Of a stretch of DNA of 64,000 nt, positions 26,994 through 35,152 are shown one piece after another. A program made the translations under genes and the position numbers. Below the pieces are notes generated by a model. The model did not search any database, had not been told where the DNA came from, and saw nothing but the letters and a program-made list of their open reading frames with translations. How positions within the stretch are numbered: the first letter of the stretch is position 1; each line of letters starts with the position of its first letter. The stretch is from Methylomonas sp. UP202. GTDB taxonomy: Bacteria > Pseudomonadota > Gammaproteobacteria > Methylococcales > Methylomonadaceae. The stretch lies in the NCBI RefSeq assembly GCF_029910655.1, contig NZ_CP123897.1, positions 4,019,547 through 4,083,546 on the forward strand. The letters are read 5' to 3'.

Positions 26994-28274
26994 TTACAGG
27001 CGGTCGGAATCGATTTCAACGTAGGCTTCGTCGCGTAAGCGCCGTAACCACAACTCAGTCTCTTCCTCGATTTTACGTTTGCGAATTTCCTCGCGGATCT
27101 TGTCCTTCTTGAATTGTTCGCTATTGTCTTGATTTTCGCGGCCCAGGACCTGGATCATGTGCCAGCCGAACTGCGTTTGCACCGGTACGCTGATTTCGTT
27201 GATGCCCAACTTATTCATCGCCTCCTCGAACGGCGGCACCAGCGCACCGGGACTGACCCAATCCAACGAACCGCCGTTGATCGCGGAACCTTTATCGTCG
27301 GAATGCGCGCGCGCCAACGCGGCAAAGTCGTCGCCGTCGTTGATGCGTTCCTTCAACGCCAGCAAACGTTTTTGCGCCTCGGCGTCGTCCACCAGTTCGT
27401 TGGTCTTGATCAGAATATGTCTGACCTTAGTCTTGGTCACGATGTGCTGGGCGCCACCCTCGGTTTCCAGCATTTTGATGATGTGAAATCCACTGGGGCT
27501 ACGAATCGGATCGGAAACGTCGCCTTGCCCCATCGTCGGCACCACATCGGCGAATAAGGACGGAATCTGCCCGAGGCTACGCCATCCTAAATCACCGCCT
27601 TTCAGCGCGTTATTGTCGTCGGATACGCTAACCGCGGTTTGCTTGAAATCCTTGCCGCCGCGCAAATCCGCCACGATTTGGTCGGCCTTGTCCTTGGCTT
27701 TCTGAATCGCACCGGCCGACGCGCCCTCGGACACCGCCACCAGAATATGGCCTAAATGGTATTGCGACGAGACTTGACCGGCCTTGCCCTGGGTTTCGAG
27801 ATAGTGCGCCACTTCGGCGTCGGTGACCTTGACCCGGCTGCCGATTTCCCGGCCGCGTAACTGGTTAATGACAATTTCGTTCCGCAGATTGTCTTCGAAA
27901 CTCTTGTAATCCATACCCTGCCGCGTCAGCTCGTCGCGAAAAGCCTCGACCGACAATCCGTTCCGCGAGGCAATGTCGGCGACCGACGACCTGAGCATTT
28001 CCTCGCTGATCTGCACCCCGGAGCGGGATGCCAGTTGACGTTGCAACTTGTCGACGATCATTCGTTCCAACACCTGCTTGCGCAGCACGAATTCCGGCGG
28101 CATCGTCACGTTATTGCTGGACAGCTTGGCGGTAATTGCCTCGACTTCCCGGTTCAGTTCCCGTTCCAAAATCACGTCGTCCTCGACCACCGCGACGATC
28201 CGGTCCAACACCTGCGTCCAACCGACCGTCAGATAGGCCAACAGTCCGAGAATCCATAATCCCTTCTTCATCAT
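26994..28274 (-). CDS. surA: Periplasmic chaperone/peptidyl-prolyl isomerase SurA
   Basis: Chaperone for outer-membrane proteins, including LptD encoded just upstream. A signal peptide (KKGLWILGLLAYLTVGWTQ) leads into the N-terminal chaperone domain (LDRIVAVVEDDVILERELN). Two parvulin domains follow, around 175-275 (QYHLGHILVAV) and 285-385 (KVRHILIKTNE). A C-terminal helix closes the protein. The start is a tandem ATGATG, 7 bases after the lptD stop; the frame upstream of it overlaps lptD and is unlikely to be used. The length, about 426 residues, is normal. Confidence 0.95.
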   Translation of the reverse strand: MMKKGLWILGLLAYLTVGWTQVLDRIVAVVEDDVILERELNREVEAITAKLSSNNVTMPPEFVLRKQVLERMIVDKLQRQLASRSGVQISEEMLRSSVADIASRNGLSVEAFRDELTRQGMDYKSFEDNLRNEIVINQLRGREIGSRVKVTDAEVAHYLETQGKAGQVSSQYHLGHILVAVSEGASAGAIQKAKDKADQIVADLRGGKDFKQTAVSVSDDNNALKGGDLGWRSLGQIPSLFADVVPTMGQGDVSDPIRSPSGFHIIKMLETEGGAQHIVTKTKVRHILIKTNELVDDAEAQKRLLALKERINDGDDFAALARAHSDDKGSAINGGSLDWVSPGALVPPFEEAMNKLGINEISVPVQTQFGWHMIQVLGRENQDNSEQFKKDKIREEIRKRKIEEETELWLRRLRDEAYVEIDSDRL

Positions 28275-28281
28275 ATGCAAC

Positions 28282-31143
28282 TTACTCAAAGAAACTGGCC
28301 TTGCGATAACCATACAGGTTGGTATTCAGGAAGGTATCCACACTGTCGCCGAAACTGCTCAGACCTTTCAACTCCAATTGCACGAAGAATGCGGTCTCCG
28401 GCTTGGTGCTCGGATCGTTCAACACCGTAATGTTATTGGCGGCGTTGATATAGCGCCGGCCGATAACCCTGAAACGCCAACAGCAATTTTCCTTCTCGAT
28501 GCCGATGAAGCTTTCGGTGGTCTTGTCGAAATTCAACGAGTATTGCCAACGCCCCAAACCGTACCATTCGCCGAATAACGGCAAACGGAACGACACGTCG
28601 GTTTGCGAAATCGTCTGCAAACTATCCAGCGGGTTACGCCGATACCGATAGCCTAGGTTCAAGATTTCGTTGGGCTGATTTCTGAATTTCAGCACGGCCT
28701 GACCGCGGGCAATACTGTTGCGCTCGGGATCCCACTGCGCACCGGTCGAATAGGACCAATTCCGGTTCATCTGGCCGCTGATTTCGCCGATAAAATTCGA
28801 GGTGTTACTGGTCAGAGCCGCCGTGTTGCTGTTCAGATAATCCAGATCGACGTTTCTATCCTGAAAATAGAGGATTTGTCCCAAATTCAGTTTCAAAGGC
28901 TCCAAACCGGTCGTCGAATCGATAAACCGCGAAGTGGCCGCCAAGGTCACTTGATTAGCGTCTTGCACTCGGTCTGCACCGCTGAAACGGTTTTCCCTGA
29001 ACAAGCTATAAAAGTTGGTATCGAACAAATTGGTATCGAATATCGGAATGTTGCTCTGGTCTTTACGCGGGATGTATAGATAGAACAGACGCGGTTCCAG
29101 CGTGTGAGTGTAAGGCGTTCCAGCCAAATTCATTTCCTTATCGAACATCAAGCCGGTATCGACCGAGAAGATCGGCAGAAACCGACTGACGCTAGACGGT
29201 TGAGCCGAATTGGTAATATTGTTCAACTGGTACTGCGTATATTGGCCGGTCAACTTGGGTATCAAGAACCCCGCGCCGCTCTCAAGCGGCACACTCACCG
29301 AAGGCGCAATGTTGTAGCGCTGGCCGTTGACCAGGGTATCGTGGCTGAAATACACGAATTGGTTGTCCAGCGCCAAGTTGACCGGGAGATTGTCGAACTG
29401 ATGCGCGTAATTTAAATTGATTCTAGGCAGCATATCGTAAGGCATGCCGGCGTCGGTTACGGTTTTGTCCACCGACTGATAGTGCTGCACACCGGCCTGT
29501 AGCGAGACGTCGGAGATACCGTAGTTTACGTACGCGTTACTCGACAAAAACCGGGTATCCTGAAAGCCCAGCGCATTGTTCAAGTCGTTGAAATAGGTTT
29601 TGTCGGATACGTAATTCAAGTTAACCGAAGTCCGCAGATTCTCGGCCAGGACGCTCTGATCCTGCCACGACCCCGAATATCTGGATTTGTCGGCGATTTC
29701 GTCGTACGGCAGCAGTTCCGCCGAAAAAGTCCCTTGCGAGGTTTCAGTCAAATACCGGAACTTGTTACGAATCTGCTCGCCACGCTTGCTCATGTAACGC
29801 AAGGTGATAATGTCGTCGAAGTTGGGCGCGATGTTCCAATAAAACGGCACCGAAGCGTCGAAGCCGTTCCGCTGGGTAGTACCCCAGTTTGGTGCCAGCA
29901 GGCCCGACAATCGCCGGCTGTCGGTCGGAAAAGAGATGTAAGGGGTGTACAACACCGGTACTCCCTTGAATTCCAGCCAGGCATTCTTGGCCGAGCCTTG
30001 CCCGGACTCGCGGTTAATCTTTACCCGCGACGCATGCATGATCCAATCCTGATTACCCGGCGAACAACTGGTAAACGCCGCTTCGTTGTAACGCGATAAA
30101 CTTTTACTATCCCGGTATACCACATCGGCGCTACCCCGGAACGGCGCCTCGGGAACGACGAATAGGGCCTTGCGCAAGCGGGCCTCGTCCTTGCCCAGAC
30201 TCAGGGAAGCCGTTTCGCTGAACAGCGCCAATTGATCCTCGCTATACAAGACGTTGCCTTGCGCGTCCAGGGTTTCCGCGACGGTATCGTAGCTGGCCTT
30301 ATCCGCGATCAAGTGCTGATCGGCCCTGGTCAAATCGACGTTACCGGCAAAATTGAGCACCTCGCCGTCGTACACTTCGGAAAAATCGGCGGTCACATCG
30401 GTGGTTGCCGCGTCGCGCGCCTCTTGCGACGTAGCTTTGATTTTGCGTTTCTTGCTGCCCCAAGTCGAACAGTTCTGCCAGGGATCGCGGTCGAACTCGC
30501 CCCGCAAGGTCTGGAAGGATCGCTCTTGCTGATATGAAAAAGTCGGCGTCAGCCAATAGGTCGCGGCAAGCTCCGTCTCGACTTCGCTGACGGGCCTGGC
30601 CTCGCCTTTCGGGTCGGCACCAACCAGATTGCAATTCCAACCGCTTTTATCGTCGCCGGTCTTACAAGTCCAACCGGGAACCGTTCCGGAAGATGCCGTC
30701 TGGCTTTTCGGTTGCACTGACTCGGCGGCAGGCTTTTGCGGCTCGTTAACCTTAACCCGAAGTTTTTGGGCCTCGCTGACCGCTTTTTCGACCACTTTGA
30801 CTTTTTCCCGTTCAGGCGGCACGGCCGGAACAGGCTGAGCGACTTGCGGGATCGGCGCCGGTTCCGTCTCCACCGGCTTGGGCTCGGCTTGCCGAACCGG
30901 CGCGACCTCTGGCTTGACCTCCGGCTGCGCTGGCTTGGCTTGCTGGGCCGGTACCGGCGGCGCGGGCTGGGTTTTGATGACCTGAGGTTGAGGCGGCGTG
31001 GCACCCGCGGGGGTTTGATTCAAACAAGTCCATTCGCCGCTTTGCGACTGCTCGCAATTCCAGGCGCCGTTGCTCGCCGCGGAAACCGCACTGGCGGTGT
31101 ACAAGGACAATGCCAACGAAATGGAGTGAACCCGAAAATTCAT
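28282..31143 (-). CDS. lptD: LPS-assembly outer-membrane protein LptD
   Basis: Beta-barrel that inserts lipopolysaccharide into the outer leaflet with LptE. A signal peptide ends near SAVSAA. The beta-jellyroll (OstA-like) spans about 225-335 and the barrel fills the rest. ENCCWRFRV supplies the adjacent cysteines that form the functional disulfides with N-terminal cysteines. At 953 residues it is about 170 longer than the E. coli protein. The excess is an N-terminal extension with two WxC-type cysteine pairs (Cys30/40 and Cys160/171) joined by a Pro/Lys/Glu-rich linker (50-150). Operon with surA; divergent from amgK. Confidence 0.95.
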   Translation of the reverse strand: MNFRVHSISLALSLYTASAVSAASNGAWNCEQSQSGEWTCLNQTPAGATPPQPQVIKTQPAPPVPAQQAKPAQPEVKPEVAPVRQAEPKPVETEPAPIPQVAQPVPAVPPEREKVKVVEKAVSEAQKLRVKVNEPQKPAAESVQPKSQTASSGTVPGWTCKTGDDKSGWNCNLVGADPKGEARPVSEVETELAATYWLTPTFSYQQERSFQTLRGEFDRDPWQNCSTWGSKKRKIKATSQEARDAATTDVTADFSEVYDGEVLNFAGNVDLTRADQHLIADKASYDTVAETLDAQGNVLYSEDQLALFSETASLSLGKDEARLRKALFVVPEAPFRGSADVVYRDSKSLSRYNEAAFTSCSPGNQDWIMHASRVKINRESGQGSAKNAWLEFKGVPVLYTPYISFPTDSRRLSGLLAPNWGTTQRNGFDASVPFYWNIAPNFDDIITLRYMSKRGEQIRNKFRYLTETSQGTFSAELLPYDEIADKSRYSGSWQDQSVLAENLRTSVNLNYVSDKTYFNDLNNALGFQDTRFLSSNAYVNYGISDVSLQAGVQHYQSVDKTVTDAGMPYDMLPRINLNYAHQFDNLPVNLALDNQFVYFSHDTLVNGQRYNIAPSVSVPLESGAGFLIPKLTGQYTQYQLNNITNSAQPSSVSRFLPIFSVDTGLMFDKEMNLAGTPYTHTLEPRLFYLYIPRKDQSNIPIFDTNLFDTNFYSLFRENRFSGADRVQDANQVTLAATSRFIDSTTGLEPLKLNLGQILYFQDRNVDLDYLNSNTAALTSNTSNFIGEISGQMNRNWSYSTGAQWDPERNSIARGQAVLKFRNQPNEILNLGYRYRRNPLDSLQTISQTDVSFRLPLFGEWYGLGRWQYSLNFDKTTESFIGIEKENCCWRFRVIGRRYINAANNITVLNDPSTKPETAFFVQLELKGLSSFGDSVDTFLNTNLYGYRKASFFE

Positions 31144-31239
31144 GAAGTGGCTTGAGCGGCTAATTGGCTTAGCGGAACGGAAATCGAATAAAATGCATGC
31201 CCATCATTTTACCTTAGGTTGCTCGGCAATAAGTAACTA

Positions 31240-32241
31240 ATGTATTTTTCCAGTTCAGACTCAAGACTCGCGGAGCTCAATGCCTGGCTAGTCAACGACT
31301 TGGCATTGGACGTGCGCGGCATCGCCCCCGCTTCCAGCGACGCCAGTTTCCGGCGCTATTTCAGGGTCAGCCACGGCCTTGGCAGCCAAATCGCCATGGA
31401 CGCTCCGCCGGACAAAGAAAACACCGAGCCCTTCGTCAAGGTTGCCGAGTTGTTCGCCGGCGCGAACATCCACGTGCCGAAAATCTATCGCCAAAACCGC
31501 CAGCGCGGTTTTTTACTGTTGGAAGACTTCGGCAGTACCAGCTATCTCGACGCGCTGACTCCGGACAACGCCGACACGCTATACGGCGATGCGATCGACG
31601 GCCTGCTGACGCTGCAAACCCGCCTTCACGGCACCAACCTTGATCTACCGGCCTACGACGCAACACTGCTACGCCGGGAACTGGGCATTTTCCACGAATG
31701 GTTCCTAGCCGGCTTGTTGAACCTGACGATGACAAGCGATCTGGCCGACGCGACGCACAGCCTGTTGATCGATTCAGCACTCGAACAGCCGCGGGTATGC
31801 GTGCACCGCGACTACCACTCTCGCAACTTGATGTTACTGGCGCAAGCGTCACCCGGTGTCATTGACTTCCAGGACGCGGTGATTGGCCCGTTGACCTACG
31901 ATCTGGTTTCCCTGCTGCGCGATTGCTATATCGCCTGGCCGGAACAGCGGGTTGATACCTGGGTCGATCGCTATTACCAACAGGCGCTGACGCTGAACTT
32001 GACCGACGCCGACTTCGGGCAATTCCGGCGCTGGTTCGACCTGATGGGGATGCAACGCCACCTGAAAGCCATCGGCATCTTCGCCCGCCTGCACTTGCGC
32101 GACGGCAAATCCGGCTACTTGCAAGACATTCCCCGCACCTTGAACTACGTGGAAGAGGTTTGTCGCCGATATCCCGAGCTGGAAAAAATGGGGCACTTCC
32201 TGCAACAACACGTCCTGCCGCGTTACGCCAAAACCCTATGA
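31240..32241 (+). CDS. amgK: N-acetylmuramate/N-acetylglucosamine anomeric kinase AmgK
   Basis: A 333-residue APH-fold sugar kinase that phosphorylates MurNAc and GlcNAc at C1 for the cell-wall recycling shortcut. The catalytic loop CVHRDYHSRNLML and the metal-binding VIDFQDAVIGP are intact. Its last codon overlaps the murU start by 4 bases (ATGA), so the two are translationally coupled, which is the arrangement of the characterised Pseudomonas pathway that bypasses de novo UDP-MurNAc synthesis. It is divergent from lptD across a 96-base promoter region. The assignment rests on the motifs plus the murU context. Confidence 0.93.
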   Translation: MYFSSSDSRLAELNAWLVNDLALDVRGIAPASSDASFRRYFRVSHGLGSQIAMDAPPDKENTEPFVKVAELFAGANIHVPKIYRQNRQRGFLLLEDFGSTSYLDALTPDNADTLYGDAIDGLLTLQTRLHGTNLDLPAYDATLLRRELGIFHEWFLAGLLNLTMTSDLADATHSLLIDSALEQPRVCVHRDYHSRNLMLLAQASPGVIDFQDAVIGPLTYDLVSLLRDCYIAWPEQRVDTWVDRYYQQALTLNLTDADFGQFRRWFDLMGMQRHLKAIGIFARLHLRDGKSGYLQDIPRTLNYVEEVCRRYPELEKMGHFLQQHVLPRYAKTL

Positions 32242-32921
32242 AAGCGATGATTCTGGCCGCCGGCCGCGGCGAACGCATGCGGCCGTTAACCGACCACACG
32301 CCGAAACCCCTGCTCAGAGCCAACGGCAAACCGTTGATTGAATATACCATTGAGCACCTAGCCTCGGCGGGCTTTAACCAAATCGTGATCAATTTGGCCC
32401 ATCTTGGCGAGCAAATCGCCGCCTACTGCGGCGACGGCGAGCGCTGGGGGGTGCGAATACGCTATTCCGACGAAGGCGACACCGCTCTCGAAACCGCCGG
32501 CGGCATTGCCAAGGCGCTGCCCTTACTGGGCGAGGCTCCGTTCTTGACCTTGAATGCCGACGTCGCCTGCGACTTTCCGCTGGAAAAATTGCGGACGGTC
32601 GATGTCGATCTCGCTCATTTGGTGATGATACCCAACCCGCCGCACCACCCCGCCGGCGACTTCGCAGTCACGCCGACCGGCCAGCTAAGCGAGGTCGGCA
32701 GCGGCAAACTGACCTACAGCGGTATTGGTGTATATCGCCCCGCTCTGTTCGCGAATCTTGCGATCGAACCGTTGAAATTACGCCCGGTTTTGAACGGTGC
32801 CATTCAGGCAGGCCGAATCAGCGGAGAACGTTATAACGGCTACTGGTTGGACATCGGTACGCCCGAGCGTCTGCACGACTTATCGGAGCGGCTGACCAAA
32901 GCCGCGGAATCGGCCGCCTGA
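32238..32921 (+). CDS. murU: MurNAc-1-phosphate uridylyltransferase MurU
   Basis: Nucleotidyltransferase that converts MurNAc-1-P to UDP-MurNAc. The signature MKAMILAAGRGERMRPLTD and TPKPLLRANGKPLIEY form the nucleotide-binding loop. VACDFP supplies the metal-binding Asp, and GYWLDIGTPERL closes the sugar site. The start was set at MKAMIL because it overlaps the amgK stop by 4 bases; the open frame extends upstream inside amgK. 227 residues, normal for MurU. The gene ends 2 bases before the convergent hemJ stop, with no room for a classic terminator. Confidence 0.93.
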   Translation: MKAMILAAGRGERMRPLTDHTPKPLLRANGKPLIEYTIEHLASAGFNQIVINLAHLGEQIAAYCGDGERWGVRIRYSDEGDTALETAGGIAKALPLLGEAPFLTLNADVACDFPLEKLRTVDVDLAHLVMIPNPPHHPAGDFAVTPTGQLSEVGSGKLTYSGIGVYRPALFANLAIEPLKLRPVLNGAIQAGRISGERYNGYWLDIGTPERLHDLSERLTKAAESAA

Positions 32922-32923
32922 GA

Positions 32924-33349
32924 CTAAAAAGGTTTAAGTACCGCCAGCCAAACGATCGCGAACAAAAACAACACCGGAATTTCGTTGACCCATCGAAAAT
33001 ACACGTGGGAATGGCAGTTGCGGTCGTGTTTGAAGTCCAACAACCACTTACCGCACCAAACGTGATAGATAGCCAATAGGCCCAACAGCGCCAGCTTGGC
33101 ATGCAACCAGCCGCTACCGGAATATAGTGTCCAGGCGTAATCGCCCAACATCCAGATCCCGAAACCGAAGGTCGCGACCATGCCGGGGGTCATGATGCCG
33201 AAGTACAGCTTACGTTCCATGACCTTGAAGCGCTCTCGGCTTACCGCATCGTCGCTCATCGCGTGATACACAAATAAGCGCGGCAAATAGAACAAACCGG
33301 CGAACCAGGTCACCATAAAGATCAAATGTAGCGCTTTCAACCAAAGCAT
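32924..33349 (-). CDS. hemJ: Protoporphyrinogen IX oxidase HemJ
   Basis: A 141-residue inner-membrane protein for the penultimate step of heme synthesis. It has four hydrophobic segments. The family signature includes LKALHLIFMVTWFAGLFYLPRLFVYH with conserved His, then ERKLYFGIMTPGM and HAKLALLGLLAIYH. HemJ substitutes for HemG/HemY in many proteobacteria. The gene is convergent with murU and co-directional with the DUF4124 gene further upstream (75 bases). The product could also be annotated as a CopD-family protein, but size and motifs fit HemJ. Confidence 0.9.
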   Translation of the reverse strand: MLWLKALHLIFMVTWFAGLFYLPRLFVYHAMSDDAVSRERFKVMERKLYFGIMTPGMVATFGFGIWMLGDYAWTLYSGSGWLHAKLALLGLLAIYHVWCGKWLLDFKHDRNCHSHVYFRWVNEIPVLFLFAIVWLAVLKPF

Positions 33350-33423
33350 AGTCGTGTTCCTGTGTCGCGAGATGATGAATGGTCCAGCAGCAAAGCCTAA
33401 CCCACAAACGAAACGACCGGCAC

Positions 33424-34002
33424 TTAACGGCCGCCAACTTTCCCCCGCCGCTCGGACGAGGGCTTAGCGTCGACATCGTCGACCGGCTGATTGGGAGCCT
33501 CGCCGGGCCGCCGTTCATGTTCATGGTGATGCAGCTGGTCGCCCGAATATCCCGGAGAGCCGCCTAACCCAGGCAATCCGGGAATACCGGGCATCGGCGC
33601 CACCGGCGCATAAATTACCGGCGCGCCGATATAAGAATTGCGCCGCTCCAAGGCCTCGGCCTGGCGCCGCTGCGCATCGGCTTGTTGTTGCTGGGCCAGT
33701 GCGCTACGCTTCATGGCCTCGACTTCCTCGATCTGGCGTTGCTGCTCGGCTTGCTGCTTTTCGGCCTCGAGCCGAGCCGCTTTTCTGACCTGATTTTCCT
33801 CACGCAAGGCTTCTAATTTCGCTTTGGCTTCCGCCTCCCGCGCCGGATCGGCATGTATGTCGAGTTGCCGGCCACCTTCTTGCGAGCAAGGCTTTTGCTG
33901 GTAAACCGTTTTGCCGGATTTACCCGAGCATTTAAACACCTCGGCTTGCGCCGAAGCCAAACCGTACAGACCTAACAACAGCCACGCTAACCGCATATCC
34001 AC
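33424..34002 (-). CDS. DUF4124-domain envelope protein
   Basis: A 192-residue exported protein. A signal peptide (WLLLGLYGLASAQA) is followed by a short DUF4124 domain (VFKCSGKSGKTVYQQKPCS) with two cysteines. A long Ala/Glu/Gln/Arg-rich coiled-coil segment covers about residues 55-125 (EKQQAEQQRQIEEVEAMKR). Then comes a Pro/Gly-rich stretch (PMPGIPGLPGLGG) and a His/Arg-rich charged tail. Function unknown. The domain order suggests a periplasmic or surface structural role. Confidence 0.8.
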   Translation of the reverse strand: MDMRLAWLLLGLYGLASAQAEVFKCSGKSGKTVYQQKPCSQEGGRQLDIHADPAREAEAKAKLEALREENQVRKAARLEAEKQQAEQQRQIEEVEAMKRSALAQQQQADAQRRQAEALERRNSYIGAPVIYAPVAPMPGIPGLPGLGGSPGYSGDQLHHHEHERRPGEAPNQPVDDVDAKPSSERRGKVGGR

Positions 34003-34083
34003 CTCGCAAATCGAATTTTTGGCGGCGACGATAATTCCTCCGACTTAAACCGGGATTAATGGCCGCTCGCCAAGCGATCCAAT

Positions 34084-34371
34084 CTAGGCCTGACCGGAGT
34101 CGTCGCCGGCGCGCGGATGGCGCAAAACAAAGTACAAGTTACGAAAATAGATCAACAAGCCCATACCCTGCCCGAGAATGAAGACCGGATCCTGCTTATG
34201 GATCGAATACACCAGTAAAGTCACGCCGCCAAAAATACTGAAATACCAAAACATGGTCGGTATTACGCTACGCTTTTGCCGTTCGCTGGCCAGCCACTGC
34301 ACCAGAAACCGCGCGGAAAACAGACCCTGCCCCAGAAATCCGACGATTAGCCATAAAGTATCGTTATCCAC
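34084..34371 (-). CDS. LAB_N-domain small membrane protein
   Basis: A 95-residue membrane protein that is a stand-alone lipid A biosynthesis N-terminal (LAB_N) domain. Three hydrophobic helices carry DTLWLIVGFLGQGLFSARF, LVQWLASERQ and PTMFWYFSIFGG. It starts with GTG preceded by GAGG at 6 bases, inside the 3' end of the glycosyltransferase gene (8-base overlap), so translation is coupled. Such proteins accompany GT2 and ArnT-like enzymes and may flip or present the polyprenyl-linked sugar; that role is inferred from recurrent neighbourhood. Confidence 0.85.
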   Translation of the reverse strand: MDNDTLWLIVGFLGQGLFSARFLVQWLASERQKRSVIPTMFWYFSIFGGVTLLVYSIHKQDPVFILGQGMGLLIYFRNLYFVLRHPRAGDDSGQA

Positions 34372-35089
34372 GCGCCACCTCGCTGACCACTGGCCGACTA
34401 TAACGGCGCTTTAACCACACCACGCCCAACAAATCGACAATACCCGCCAACAGGCGATCCAAGGTACCGTATTTCGATGTGCCGTGGCTACGCGAGCGAT
34501 GATTGACCTTGACCGAAATCACCCGTCCGCCGGCCATCCGCACCAAAGCCGGCAAAAACCGGTGCATATGATCGAAATAAGGCAGGGCCAAAAAGCGGTC
34601 GCGCTTGAATAACTTCAGGCCACAACCAGTATCCGGCGTTTCGTCATGCAGAATCGCCTGACGAACCGAGTTGGCAAACTTCGATGAAAATCGCCGCCAA
34701 CCGGTATCGTTGCGCCGATGCCGAAAACCGGCCAGCATCCACAACTGTTCGTCGTCAGCCGCCTGCTGAGCCGCGGCCAACTGGGGGATGTCGGCAGGAT
34801 CGTTTTGGCCATCGCCGTCCAACGTGGCTATCCAGGCGTGGCGCGCGGCAACCACGCCGCTGTGCACGGCCCGGCTTTGACCGCAACCGCGTTGATGATT
34901 CAACACCCTCAAGCCGGGATAACGCGGCATCAGCGCCCGCAAACGCGAGGCGGTGTCGTCGGTACTGCCGTCATCGACAAAAATCATTTCGAAGGCGAAT
35001 CGCCCTTCCAGCGCCTGCTGTATCTCTTCGATCAACGGCCCGACATTGTCGGCTTCGTTGTGAACAGGGACCACCACGGAAATCTCCAT
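34364..35089 (-). CDS. Polyprenyl-phosphate glycosyltransferase, GT2 (DPM1/ArnC-like)
   Basis: A 241-residue cytosolic-side GT2 enzyme. The nucleotide-sugar site is SVVVPVHNEADNV and FVDDGSTDDT; the metal-binding DxD region is LDGDGQNDP; the acceptor helix is HRFLPALVRMAGG. Family members load a sugar onto undecaprenyl phosphate. Unlike ArnC it has no long C-terminal membrane hairpin, only a short hydrophobic LLAGIVDLLGVVWL. It overlaps the LAB_N gene and follows the ArnT-like gene by 63 bases, forming a three-gene lipid glycosylation cassette. The sugar is unknown. Confidence 0.88.
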   Translation of the reverse strand: MEISVVVPVHNEADNVGPLIEEIQQALEGRFAFEMIFVDDGSTDDTASRLRALMPRYPGLRVLNHQRGCGQSRAVHSGVVAARHAWIATLDGDGQNDPADIPQLAAAQQAADDEQLWMLAGFRHRRNDTGWRRFSSKFANSVRQAILHDETPDTGCGLKLFKRDRFLALPYFDHMHRFLPALVRMAGGRVISVKVNHRSRSHGTSKYGTLDRLLAGIVDLLGVVWLKRRYSRPVVSEVARG

Positions 35090-35152
35090 AACACCACTTT
35101 CTCTACTAAAACAATCGATTATACCAAACCATGCCTACGCCTGGCCGGTCTG

